Shown in pieces: positions 15,170 to 22,864 of a DNA stretch of 24,787 bases. The position numbers and the translations under genes are program-made. Numbering within the stretch: position 1 is the stretch's first letter; each line of letters begins with the position of its first letter. The notes beneath the pieces were generated by a model. That model was not told where the DNA came from and did not search any database. It worked only from the letters and a program-made list of their open reading frames with translations. This DNA comes from an uncultured Ruminiclostridium sp. GTDB lineage: Bacteria; Bacillota; Clostridia; Oscillospirales; Ruminococcaceae. Location: NCBI GenBank assembly GCA_934462775.1, contig CAKSIR010000015.1, forward strand, positions 1 through 24,787, given 5' to 3'.

Positions 15170-16192
15170 TTATACGTTTTCCTTTACGGATTTATCTTCT
15201 TTAAGCGTTCTGAGGCTTTCTGTCATTTCCTCGATTACGTTGTTTTCAATAAATTCCTTTGCCTGACGGATTGCGTTTTTGAACGCCTTTGCGTCGCTGC
15301 TGCCGTGAGCCTTGATAACAGGCTTTGCCGTACCGAGCAGCGGCGATCCGCCTACCTCCTTGTAGTCCATCTGGCGGCTAAGGCTCTTGATTCCGCTCAT
15401 TGTAAAGGCTGCGCCGATTTTTGTGCCTATATTCTTGAAGAAAATGTTCTTAAGGGATTTCTTCATGAACTTGCCCATGCCCTCGACGGTTTTAAGGTAG
15501 ATGTTGCCGGTAAATCCGTCTGTGACGATAACGTCGCAGGCACCCATCGGAACTTCTCTTGCCTCGGTGTTGCCGATAAAGTTGATGCCCCTTGTTTCGC
15601 TGAGCAGCTCTCTTGTTTCGCGCTCAAGGTCGCGTCCCTTTTCTTCCTCTGTGCCGATGTTCAGCAGACCTACGCGGGGACTTGTTATACCCATAACCTT
15701 TTCCATGTAAACGCTGCCCAAAATAGCAAACTGCTGGAGCATTTCGGGACGTACCTCAGTGTTTGCGCCGCCGTCAAGGAGTATGTATTTTGAGTTGATG
15801 CTCGGAATAATAGGCGCAAGGGCAGGGCGCTTTACGCCCTTGATTCTGCCCACAAGCAGGGTGCCGCCCGTAACCAGTGCGGCGGTGCTGCCTGCGCTTA
15901 CAAATGCGTCGGCTTCGCCGTTTACAACCAGCTGAAAGGCCTTGCCCATAGAGCAGTCCTTTTTGCCCTTGCGGATTTCCATCGGGTCGTCCTCAATCTC
16001 GATAACACCGTCTGCGTCTACGATTGTTATATTTGTCTGCGGAAGCTTAAGCGCTTCAAAGCGGTTCTTGATAGTCTGCTCATCGCCGGTCAGAACTACC
16101 TCCACGCCGTATGCCGCAGCTGCCTCGACAGCGCCTTTTATTACTTCGTCGGGGGCGTTATCGCCGCCGAATGCGTCAACTGCAATTCTCAT
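15170..16192 (-). CDS. plsX: Phosphate acyltransferase PlsX
   Basis: It makes acyl-phosphate from acyl-ACP for phosphatidic acid synthesis. With the ATG at 16192 it has 340 residues and begins MRIAVDAFGGDNAP, the typical PlsX start. That ATG has AAAGGAT eight bases upstream; an in-frame GTG at 16210 is less likely because it precedes the ribosome binding site. Other signatures are LTGDEQTI, VSAGSTAALVTGG, LLNIGTEEEKG and VTDGFTGNIYLKT. In many Firmicutes an acpP gene lies between plsX and rnc; here there are only 12 bases and no acpP. Confidence 0.97.
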   Translation of the reverse strand: MRIAVDAFGGDNAPDEVIKGAVEAAAAYGVEVVLTGDEQTIKNRFEALKLPQTNITIVDADGVIEIEDDPMEIRKGKKDCSMGKAFQLVVNGEADAFVSAGSTAALVTGGTLLVGRIKGVKRPALAPIIPSINSKYILLDGGANTEVRPEMLQQFAILGSVYMEKVMGITSPRVGLLNIGTEEEKGRDLERETRELLSETRGINFIGNTEAREVPMGACDVIVTDGFTGNIYLKTVEGMGKFMKKSLKNIFFKNIGTKIGAAFTMSGIKSLSRQMDYKEVGGSPLLGTAKPVIKAHGSSDAKAFKNAIRQAKEFIENNVIEEMTESLRTLKEDKSVKENV

Positions 16193-16206
16193 TTTTATAT
16201 CCTTTC

Positions 16207-17502
16207 TCACTGTTCGCTGAGCAGCTTTTCAAGGTCCGCAAGACCGCGCTCCGCAATGGCGGAGTATTTCAGCTGCTTGTCGCGTATATTCTTTTCAAGT
16301 GGCGGAAGTATTCCCATGTTCGCGCCCATTGGCTGGAAATCCTTTACGGTTTCGTCGCTGATATAGCTCAGCAGCGCTCCCGTCATGGTTGTTCGGGGCA
16401 GGTCGAGCAGCTTCTTCCCCGAAAGCAGTCTGCCAAGCTCAAAGCCTGCAATGATTCCGCTCATGGCGCTTTCGGTGTAGCCCTCGACGCCCGTTATCTG
16501 TCCGCCGAAGAAGATGTTTCTGCTGCCTTTCAGCATGAAGTGGCTGTCCAGCACCTGCGGACTGTTCAGAAACGTATTTCGGTGCATTACGCCGTAGCGC
16601 ATGAATTCAGCGTTTTCAAGACCTGTTATCATTGAAAAAACGCGTTTCTGCTCGCCGAATTTAAGGTTAGTCTGGAATCCCACAAGGTTATAGAGAGTTC
16701 CCTCGTTGTTTTCCTTTCTCAGCTGAACGACTGCGTAAGGCCGTCTGCCCGTTCTCGGGTCGGTAAGTCCGACAGGCTTCATGCAGCCGTATCTTACGCT
16801 GTCAATTCCGCGCTTTGCAAGCACCTCCACAGGCATACAGCCCTCGTACACCTTGAGGTTTTCAAATGCCTTCAGCGGTACGCTTTCCGCGTTTACAAGC
16901 TCGCTGTAAAACGCCTCGTACTCTTCGCGGGTCATGGGGCAGTTGATATAATCGGCGTCCCCCTTGTCGTAGCGCGTTGCGAAAAACGCTTTGCTCATGT
17001 CAATGCTTTCGGCGGTAACGATTGGCGCTGCCGCGTCGTAAAAGCTCATTGGCAGTCCGCATTTCGCCTTTATGGTTTCTGCAAAGGCGTCGCTTGTCAG
17101 CGGACCTGTGCAGATGATTGTGTTTTCCTCGGGAAATTCGGTAATTTCCTCGGAGATTACCTTTATGTTGGGGTGGCTTGTGATTTTCTCTGTGATATAG
17201 TCGGAGAAAAGCTCGCGGTTTACTGCCAGCGCTCCGCCTGCGGGCACCTGCGTTGCGTCAGCCGCTTCCATAGTCAGTGAGCCGAACATACGCATTTCAG
17301 CCTTTAACATTCCTGCCGCGCTGCCAACGCGGGCGGCTTTCAGGGAGTTGCTGCAAACCAGCTCCGCAAAGCCCTTATAATGGTGAGCGGGGGAGTATTT
17401 CCGCGGCTTCATCTCGTAAAGCGTTACGTCAAAGCCCATGTTCGCCAGCTGCCACGCAGCCTCGACGCCTGCAAGACCTGCTCCTATTACTTTAGCGTTC
17501 AT
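16207..17502 (-). CDS. trmFO: Folate-dependent tRNA (uracil-54) methyltransferase TrmFO
   Basis: This flavoenzyme makes ribothymidine at position 54 of tRNA using methylenetetrahydrofolate. It has 431 residues, the usual length. The FAD-binding start is KVIGAGLAGVEAAWQLA (GxGxxG at 7-12), followed by YEMKP and the hallmark ELVCSNSLKA with its conserved Cys. Later stretches such as GLTDPRTGRRPYAVVQLR, FQTNLKFGEQKRVF and FGGQITGVEGYTESA are diagnostic. It starts four bases after the topA stop. Order topA-trmFO is common in Bacillota. Confidence 0.98.
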   Translation of the reverse strand: MNAKVIGAGLAGVEAAWQLANMGFDVTLYEMKPRKYSPAHHYKGFAELVCSNSLKAARVGSAAGMLKAEMRMFGSLTMEAADATQVPAGGALAVNRELFSDYITEKITSHPNIKVISEEITEFPEENTIICTGPLTSDAFAETIKAKCGLPMSFYDAAAPIVTAESIDMSKAFFATRYDKGDADYINCPMTREEYEAFYSELVNAESVPLKAFENLKVYEGCMPVEVLAKRGIDSVRYGCMKPVGLTDPRTGRRPYAVVQLRKENNEGTLYNLVGFQTNLKFGEQKRVFSMITGLENAEFMRYGVMHRNTFLNSPQVLDSHFMLKGSRNIFFGGQITGVEGYTESAMSGIIAGFELGRLLSGKKLLDLPRTTMTGALLSYISDETVKDFQPMGANMGILPPLEKNIRDKQLKYSAIAERGLADLEKLLSEQ

Positions 17503-17505
17503 ATA

Positions 17506-19617
17506 TTAAAAATCCATATCCTCGTTCTTTTCGGGGGTTTCGGCTGCTTCGCGCTCATAGCCGCAGCCGGGCTTTGCACAGTATATTTTGCCCTTTTTGC
17601 CTGCTTTTTTGAACATTGTGCTGCCGCACTGCGGACAGGTTTCGGCAATAGGCGTATCCCATGTCATGAAGTTGCATTCCTTGAAGTTTTCGCAGCCGAA
17701 GAACGGCTTGCCCTTTTTGGACTTCTTTGCAAGCATTTTCTTGCCGCAGATAGGACAGTTGCCCTGGGTTTCGCTTACGATTTTCTTAGTGTTTTTGCAC
17801 TCCGGAAATCCTGAGCAGCCAAGGAATTTGCCGTAAGGCCCGATTTTTATAACCATCTTTTTGCCGCAAAGCTCGCAGTCAATATCGGTAGGCTCGTCGG
17901 GAACCTTTACGCGCTTGCCCTCCATATCATGCTCCGCTTTTTCGAGAGTTTTGGAGAAATCTCCGTAGAAGTTTTTCAGAACGTCTACCCATTCCTCCTT
18001 GCCCTCTTCGACTTTATCAAGGTCGTTTTCCATTTTGGCGGTGAACTTTGTGTCAACAATGTGCTGGAAATGCTCCTTCAGCAGGTCGGTAATAACGTCA
18101 CCAAGCGGCGTCGGCTTAAGCTGCTTCTGTTCGCGCTCCACATAGTGGCGGTCCAGTATTGTCGTAATTGTCGGGGCGTAGGTTGACGGTCTGCCGATTC
18201 CGTTTTCTTCAAGAGCCTTGATAAGGCTTGCTTCGGTGTAGCGCGGCGGCGGCTGGGTGAAGTGCTGATTGCCTGCAAGCTCTTTGACCTTGAGGATTTC
18301 TCCCTCGGTGAGCTTTGGCAGTGCGCCGCCCTCCTCGCTGTCGTCCTCGGCTGATTCCTCGTACAGCTTTGTAAAGCCGTCAAACTTAACGGTATATCCG
18401 TTCGCCTTGAACATACAGCCGTTTGCTTCAATATCCGCCGCAACCGTGTTCAGCAGCGCGTTTTCCATCTGGCTTGCCATAAAGCGCTCCCAGATAAGCT
18501 TGTAGAGCTTGTATTGGTCGGAGGTAAGGCTGTCCTTTACAAGGTCGGGTGTAAGGTCGATTGTTGAGGGACGCACCGCTTCGTGAGCGTCCTGAGTACC
18601 TTTTTTTGTCTTGTATTCGCGGGGCTTTGCAGGAACGTATTCCTTGCCGTAGCGCTCCTCGATAAGGGCTGCGGCTGCGGCTTTTGCCTCGTCGGAAATA
18701 CGCAGGCTGTCAGTTCTCATATAGGTGATAAGACCTACCGCGCCGTGTCCCTCGACGTCAACGCCCTCGTAAAGCTCCTGAGCGGCTTTCATGGTACGTC
18801 TTGCGTTGAACGAAAGCTTTCGGGAGGCTTCCTGCTGCAATGTAGAGGTTGTAAACGGCGGTGCAGGCTGTTTCTTTCTTGTGGATTTTTTGATATTCGC
18901 AACCTTAAATTCTGCGTTTTCAAGCCGCGCTAAAATCCTGTCGGCTTCTTCCTTTGAGTTAAGCTCAGCCTTTTCGCCGTCGATTTCGTTAAGCTTTGCG
19001 GGAAAAGCCTTCTTGCTTGTGGAGTTCAGCAGCTTTGCGTCAATGCTCCAGTATTCCTTTGGAGTGAACGCATTGATTTCGTTTTCTCTGTCAACGATAA
19101 GCCTTACTGCAACGGACTGTACACGTCCTGCGGAAAGACCTCTGCGCACCTTTTTCCAGAGGAACGGACTGAGCTTGTAGCCAACTATTCTGTCAAGAAT
19201 ACGGCGTGCCTGCTGTGCGTTTATAAGGTCCATGTCAAGGCTTCTCGGCTGGCTCATGCCCGCCTTGATGCCCGATTTGGTGATTTCGCTGAATGTAACG
19301 CGGATCGGCTTTGAGCCGTCAAGATTGAGAACATGGGCAAGATGCCATGAAATTGCCTCTCCCTCTCTATCAGGGTCGGTTGCGAGATAGACGGTGTCCG
19401 ACTTTTTAGCCGCCGCCTTAAGCTCCTTGATAAGAGCGGATTTATCCTTTTTATTTTCGTAGCTCGGTTCAAAATTGTTGTCAACGTCAACGCCTAATTT
19501 CGACTTCGGCAGGTCGCGGATATGACCTACTGACGCAACGACTTCGTAATCCTTGCCGAGATATTTCTTTATTGTTTTGGCCTTTGCAGGCGACTCAACG
19601 ATTACTAAGTTCGACAC
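17506..19617 (-). CDS. topA: DNA topoisomerase I
   Basis: This type IA topoisomerase relaxes negative supercoils. With a GTG start at 19617 it has 703 residues and begins VSNLVIVESPAKAKTIKKYL. AGAAAGGAAAATAAT precedes this GTG, which decides the start; upstream codons belong to the methyltransferase gene. The TOPRIM domain has VESP and DPDREGEA; Tyr299 in GLITYMRTDS is the DNA-linking tyrosine. Three C-terminal four-cysteine zinc fingers are visible (CELCGKKM..CSGFPECK, CPICGKKM..CENFKEC, CPQCGSTM..CAKPGC). It starts two bases after the last base of the preceding stop codon, so it is translationally coupled. Confidence 0.98.
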   Translation of the reverse strand: MSNLVIVESPAKAKTIKKYLGKDYEVVASVGHIRDLPKSKLGVDVDNNFEPSYENKKDKSALIKELKAAAKKSDTVYLATDPDREGEAISWHLAHVLNLDGSKPIRVTFSEITKSGIKAGMSQPRSLDMDLINAQQARRILDRIVGYKLSPFLWKKVRRGLSAGRVQSVAVRLIVDRENEINAFTPKEYWSIDAKLLNSTSKKAFPAKLNEIDGEKAELNSKEEADRILARLENAEFKVANIKKSTRKKQPAPPFTTSTLQQEASRKLSFNARRTMKAAQELYEGVDVEGHGAVGLITYMRTDSLRISDEAKAAAAALIEERYGKEYVPAKPREYKTKKGTQDAHEAVRPSTIDLTPDLVKDSLTSDQYKLYKLIWERFMASQMENALLNTVAADIEANGCMFKANGYTVKFDGFTKLYEESAEDDSEEGGALPKLTEGEILKVKELAGNQHFTQPPPRYTEASLIKALEENGIGRPSTYAPTITTILDRHYVEREQKQLKPTPLGDVITDLLKEHFQHIVDTKFTAKMENDLDKVEEGKEEWVDVLKNFYGDFSKTLEKAEHDMEGKRVKVPDEPTDIDCELCGKKMVIKIGPYGKFLGCSGFPECKNTKKIVSETQGNCPICGKKMLAKKSKKGKPFFGCENFKECNFMTWDTPIAETCPQCGSTMFKKAGKKGKIYCAKPGCGYEREAAETPEKNEDMDF

Positions 19618-19618
19618 A

Positions 19619-20407
19619 TTATTTTCCTTTCTGTTTCTGCATTTCCCAGCAGAGTATGGACGCCGCGACAGCCGCATTGAGCGACTCGGCATTTTCTATG
19701 GGGATATACACGCTCTGCGTGCATAATTTCTGTACCTTTTCGCATATTCCGCTGCCCTCGTTGCCGATGACTACGGCGGATTTTTCGGAGAAGCTGAGCC
19801 TGTTCAGCGGCTCTGCGCTTTTGTCGAGCATTGCTCCGTAAACCGAGAACCCCTCTGCTTTAAGCATGGGTATAAGCTCCTCGGCTCTGCCTATATAGCA
19901 TGGCAGTCGAAATAAGCTGCCCATTGTTCCGCGGATAACCTTTGGAGAATATATGTCGGCGCATTCCTCCGTCAGGATAACGCCGTCAATTCCCAGCGCG
20001 TCGCCTGTTCTTATGATAGTGCCGATATTGCCTGCGTCCTGGAGGGAATCCAGTATCAGAAAACGGGTGCTATTTCTTATTGTAACCGAATTAAGCGGTT
20101 TGTCAAGTGTTTTTACTTCCGCGAAAAAGCCCTGAGGGGTTTTTGTATCAGAAATATATTCCGAAATATCGTCGTTAATCACAACTATTTCGCATCGGCG
20201 CGATACAATTTCAGCGGTTTCGGCATATTTGGCGAGAGCTGCTTTCGTGGCTAAAACCGATTTGACGGCAAGACCCGATTTTACAGCCTCCTCGCAGATT
20301 TTATGTCCCTCCGCAACGAATGAACCGTTTTCGCGGCGGGCTTTACGCTCGTTTATAAGCGACTTGTAGTATCTGACGAGCTGATTTTTTCTTGATGTTA
20401 TCTCCAT
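19619..20407 (-). CDS. TrmH/SpoU-family RNA 2'-O-methyltransferase
   Basis: The 262-residue product starting MEITSRKNQLVRYYKSL is a SpoU-type SAM-dependent rRNA methyltransferase. A substrate-binding N-terminal part is followed by the SPOUT domain: LILDSLQDAGNIGTIIRT (motif 1), VVIGNEGSGI (motif 2) and IPIENAESLNAAVAASIL (motif 3), which form the knotted SAM site. The ATG at 20407 is preferred because AGGA lies seven bases before it; an ATG at 20425 has no ribosome binding site. It is the first gene of the long operon, ahead of topA. The exact rRNA target cannot be read from sequence. Confidence 0.93.
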   Translation of the reverse strand: MEITSRKNQLVRYYKSLINERKARRENGSFVAEGHKICEEAVKSGLAVKSVLATKAALAKYAETAEIVSRRCEIVVINDDISEYISDTKTPQGFFAEVKTLDKPLNSVTIRNSTRFLILDSLQDAGNIGTIIRTGDALGIDGVILTEECADIYSPKVIRGTMGSLFRLPCYIGRAEELIPMLKAEGFSVYGAMLDKSAEPLNRLSFSEKSAVVIGNEGSGICEKVQKLCTQSVYIPIENAESLNAAVAASILCWEMQKQKGK

Positions 20408-20436
20408 TTGACATTCCTGTTTCATTGTGTTAAAAT
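20408..20436 (+). promoter_or_regulatory. Promoter of the plus-strand membrane protein gene
   Basis: TTGACA (20408-20413) and TAAAAT (20431-20436) are 17 bases apart, one mismatch from consensus. Start is predicted near 20443, giving a leader of about 23 bases. The -35 box touches the start codon of the divergent methyltransferase gene. Confidence 0.75.
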
Positions 20437-20460
20437 TTATGGCATCAGCAAAGTGAGGTT

Positions 20461-20466
20461 ATTATA
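20461..20466 (-). promoter_or_regulatory. Candidate -10 box for the methyltransferase-topA operon
   Basis: TATAAT on the minus strand would start transcripts near 20453, about 45 bases upstream of the methyltransferase ATG. No convincing -35 is present at 16-18 bases. It overlaps the start codon of the plus-strand gene. Confidence 0.45.
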
Positions 20467-21413
20467 TGCGATTTTCTGAATTATCGCTGATTGCCGAGGA
20501 CATCGGACTTGATTATTCCGCTGAAAAGGCGTCCCTTTCGGGAAAGCTCGGCGGCTTTGAAACCAATGTCTGCGACGACGGCAGCAGCTATATTGTTACC
20601 ATATTTGTAAAAATCCCTCTGAAAAGGGAAAGGGAGGTTTTCTCGTTCATCAACAGTCTTGCTGAAAGCTTGCCTAAAAATACAGTCAACAGTCAGAGCA
20701 GCGGCATTGATTTTTTGCAGGCGGTTCTTGAAAGAAACAACCTTATGCAGGAAAATCTGGAGCTGCTGATTGAGTTTTTAGAAAAGCTTGCTGCATTTCT
20801 TAATGACGGTGAATTTGAGAAAACAGCGATAAACGAAAAGGCGCTGCCTGTTTTATCGCCTGCGAAAAAAGCGCCGGAAACGAAAAGGCGCAGAGTGAAA
20901 ACAGCCTTTGACCGATACAGCGTAAGAGGAATAGTCGGCGCGGTTATCGGCGCGGCTGCCTGCACGTTCATTGCGGGACTTTCCATAAACGTAGATTCCT
21001 CGACCTTTGGGTATCAGATATGGAGCTGGATTTTCGGCGCTGCAATCTGTCTTGTAATATTGGTAGATTACTATTTTCTTGCAAAGAAATTCGACATTGC
21101 GGGGATAATTTCCTGCTCGGCTTTAAGCTTCCTTTCCATAACCGCCGGCGCCTCAATGGCAGGTATCCACACGCTGTCGAGGCTGATTGAAGCCGATACG
21201 GGAACCGCTCTCAGCCTGCCGGAAATCCTGTCGGACATTGGCGGCTGTATCGGCAAATACCCGGATGTTGGTGAAATGGGGCTGGAGCTGCTGCTGAAAG
21301 GTTTTTTTCTGGGCGCTGCCGCGTCGGTGCTGTTTTACCGCTGGTATTTTACCAAGCACCGCGGCGAAATGTTCGTTGGCGAAAGCGACGGAAACGGCTC
21401 GGAAAGCAGGTAA
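20466..21413 (+). CDS. Unrecognised four-helix membrane protein
   Basis: This encodes a 315-residue protein that I do not recognise. Residues 1-150 form a soluble, probably cytoplasmic part with no signal peptide, including a likely helical stretch (LLIEFLEKLAAFL) and a basic patch before the membrane (KKAPETKRRRVK). Four hydrophobic segments follow at about 155-172, 185-207, 211-233 and 274-293, and the C-terminal tail is short and polar. The start has GTGAGG seven bases upstream. It has its own promoter and terminator and is the only gene on its strand here. No transporter or enzyme motif is visible. Confidence 0.85.
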   Translation: MRFSELSLIAEDIGLDYSAEKASLSGKLGGFETNVCDDGSSYIVTIFVKIPLKREREVFSFINSLAESLPKNTVNSQSSGIDFLQAVLERNNLMQENLELLIEFLEKLAAFLNDGEFEKTAINEKALPVLSPAKKAPETKRRRVKTAFDRYSVRGIVGAVIGAAACTFIAGLSINVDSSTFGYQIWSWIFGAAICLVILVDYYFLAKKFDIAGIISCSALSFLSITAGASMAGIHTLSRLIEADTGTALSLPEILSDIGGCIGKYPDVGEMGLELLLKGFFLGAAASVLFYRWYFTKHRGEMFVGESDGNGSESR

Positions 21414-21438
21414 AAATATCATACCCTATAAATACGAA

Positions 21439-21474
21439 TATCACGCCTATGTATATAGGCGTGATACTTTTTAT
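21439..21474 (+). terminator. Terminator of the membrane protein gene, between convergent genes
   Basis: Bases 21439-21450 pair perfectly with 21455-21466 (12 pairs, loop GTAT), followed by CTTTTTAT. On the minus strand the tail after the same hairpin is less U-rich (ATTCGTATTT), so it acts best for plus-strand transcription but may also stop the rplT transcript, which ends at 21478. Confidence 0.85.
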
Positions 21475-21477
21475 AGC

Positions 21478-21831
21478 TTAAAGAGCAGCCTTTGCCTTTT
21501 CGCAAAGCGCTGTAAAGCCCGCAGCGTCGCTGATAGCGATTTCGGAAAGCATCTTGCGGTTTAATGCGATGTCAGCCTTCTTTAAACCGTTGATGAATGT
21601 TGAGTAGTTCATTCCGTTGAGCTTGCAGGCAGCGGAGATACGAGCGATCCAAAGCTTTCTGAAATCTCTCTTCTTTAAACGTCTGCTGATGTAAGCGTAC
21701 TGACCTGACTTCCAAACAGCTTCCTTAGCTGTCTTGAACAGTCTGGACTTGCCGCCCCAGTAACCCTTTGCTAATTTTAAAGTTTTATTTCTTCTCTTGC
21801 GAGTAGCTAATGCGCCTTTTACACGAGCCAT
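21478..21831 (-). CDS. rplT: Large ribosomal subunit protein bL20
   Basis: This encodes a 117-residue basic protein starting [26 protein letters not shown], the unmistakable bL20 N-terminus, with [25 protein letters not shown] in the globular part. It is needed early in 50S assembly and in Bacillota represses its own operon by binding the infC leader. AGGAGG lies upstream of the ATG. It is the last gene of infC-rpmI-rplT. Confidence 0.99.
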   Translation of the reverse strand: MARVKGALATRKRRNKTLKLAKGYWGGKSRLFKTAKEAVWKSGQYAYISRRLKKRDFRKLWIARISAACKLNGMNYSTFINGLKKADIALNRKMLSEIAISDAAGFTALCEKAKAAL

Positions 21832-21864
21832 GATTAAATCCTCCTATTATTCTTTAGTTCTCTC

Positions 21865-22071
21865 TTACTTTGCGTATGGCATGATTGCTCTTACTTCAGC
21901 GAGGTTTGTCTGATCGCAGTAGCCTGCTGCACGGTTAGAGCGTTTACGCTTTGTAGCCTTCTGAGTTAATCTATGGCGACGGTTGGTCTTCTGGTACTTG
22001 ATTTTTCCTGTTCCTGTAAACTTAAAGCGTTTCTTTGCTCCGCTGTGAGTTTTGATTTTGTTCTTTGGCAT
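21865..22071 (-). CDS. rpmI: Large ribosomal subunit protein bL35
   Basis: This encodes a 68-residue, very basic protein beginning [20 protein letters not shown], the standard bL35 start, followed by the Lys/Arg-rich [18 protein letters not shown] strong GAGGAGG site precedes the ATG. It lies between infC and rplT with short gaps, as in nearly all bacteria. Confidence 0.99.
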   Translation of the reverse strand: MPKNKIKTHSGAKKRFKFTGTGKIKYQKTNRRHRLTQKATKRKRSNRAAGYCDQTNLAEVRAIMPYAK

Positions 22072-22111
22072 TTAGGTGTCCTCCTCTTAGTATTTTTATA
22101 CAATCATTCTC

Positions 22112-22654
22112 TCATTCGGCTGACTTTTTGTTTGAAGCAGACTTTGGTGAAAGAACAACAGCGTAGTTCTTGCCTTCCAGCTTTGATGGCTTATCAGCAG
22201 CGCCGTATTCGGCACAAGCGTCCTTGAATTTTCCCATCAGGTCCTCGCCCAGTTCCATGTGCGTCATTTCTCTTGCGCGTCTGAAACGGATTGTAACCTT
22301 AACCTTATCGCCGTTTTTCAGAAACTTAATAGCCTGATTAACCTTGATATTGAAGTCGTTGGTATCAATGTTGAGCGACATTTTAATTTCCTTAAGCTCA
22401 ACCTGCTTCTGATTTTTCTTTGCTTCCTTTTCTCTCTTTGACTGTTCAAAGCGATACTTACCGTAATCCATAATACGGCATACAGGCGGATTGCCCTGCG
22501 GAGCAATGAGGACTAAATCGAGATTAGCCTCCTCTGCCTTTGTTAAAGCCTCATCAGATGACATGACGCCAAGCTGTTCGTTGTCGGCACCGATTACACG
22601 AACTTCCTTTTCATGAATTTCTTCGTTGATGAGTAATTCTTTTGCGCTGATAAT
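22112..22654 (-). CDS. infC: Translation initiation factor IF-3, probable AUU start
   Basis: IF-3 keeps the 30S subunit free and checks start codon pairing. The N-domain (LINEEIHEKEVRVIG, NPPVCRIMDYGKYRFEQ), the linker rich in Lys/Glu, and the C-domain (KMSLNIDTNDFNIKVNQAIKFL, VTIRFRRAREMTH) are all present. I choose ATT at 22654, giving 180 residues that start (M)ISAKELLINEE, matching the start of Bacillus IF-3. AAAGGGAG ends five bases before this ATT. An in-frame GTG at 22660 overlaps the ribosome binding site and is too close. Rare AUU starts in infC are a known self-control device. Confidence 0.93.
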   Translation of the reverse strand: MISAKELLINEEIHEKEVRVIGADNEQLGVMSSDEALTKAEEANLDLVLIAPQGNPPVCRIMDYGKYRFEQSKREKEAKKNQKQVELKEIKMSLNIDTNDFNIKVNQAIKFLKNGDKVKVTIRFRRAREMTHMELGEDLMGKFKDACAEYGAADKPSKLEGKNYAVVLSPKSASNKKSAE

Positions 22655-22686
22655 ATGCACTCCCTTTCAAATAAAAGCTGAAACCG

Positions 22687-22719
22687 CAAAACAAAAAGCG
22701 CAAGATTTCTCTCGCGCTT
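22687..22719 (-). terminator. Attenuator terminator in the infC leader
   Basis: AAGCGCGAGA and TCTTGCGCTT (22710-22719 and 22696-22705) form ten pairs, one of them G-U, capped by a GAAA tetraloop and followed by TTTGTTTTG. It lies in the leader, before the infC ribosome binding site, so it must be an attenuator or it would silence the operon. Confidence 0.85.
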
Positions 22720-22810
22720 AAAATTCATATACAAGTATAGGAATTTATAAACAACCGTGCAAACGTCAGTCGGCAGGTGAGAGCAAATCTACTTTTTGTT
22801 TATACATTAC
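22696..22810 (-). ncRNA. infC-rpmI-rplT leader, probable L20-responsive attenuator
   Basis: The leader runs from the predicted start near 22810 to the terminator. A perfect nine-base-pair stem (TATAAACAA at 22796-22804 with TTGTTTATA at 22746-22754) closes a domain. Inside it, AGATTTGCTCTC (22779-22790) can pair with GAGAGAAATCT (22703-22713) in the terminator, with one bulged base, forming an antiterminator. In Bacillus subtilis the same operon is controlled by L20 binding a leader and favouring termination; equivalence here is inferred from position and pairings. Confidence 0.75.
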
Positions 22811-22816
22811 TTTGCT

Positions 22817-22845
22817 ATTATACAATACTGTTATCCGTTTGTCAA
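22817..22845 (-). promoter_or_regulatory. Consensus promoter of the infC operon
   Basis: TTGACA (22840-22845) and TATAAT (22817-22822) on the minus strand are 17 bases apart, a full match to the SigA consensus. It lies about 155 bases upstream of infC, leaving room for the attenuator. Confidence 0.9.
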
Positions 22846-22864
22846 GGGTTTTCCGAAAATTTTT

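Noticed and set aside
19618..19692. Upstream extension of topA by 25 codons
   Set aside because: It lies within the methyltransferase gene, and the GTG at 19617 has a good ribosome binding site and the conserved VSNLVIVESP start.
22655..22660. GTG start codon for infC
   Set aside because: It overlaps the AAAGGGAG site and leaves no spacing; the ATT six bases on fits spacing and homologous N-termini.
22766..22807. A 13-residue reading frame at the start of the infC leader, possible leader peptide
   Set aside because: The ATG lies about three bases after the predicted transcript start and has no ribosome binding site; the RNA pairings explain the region better.
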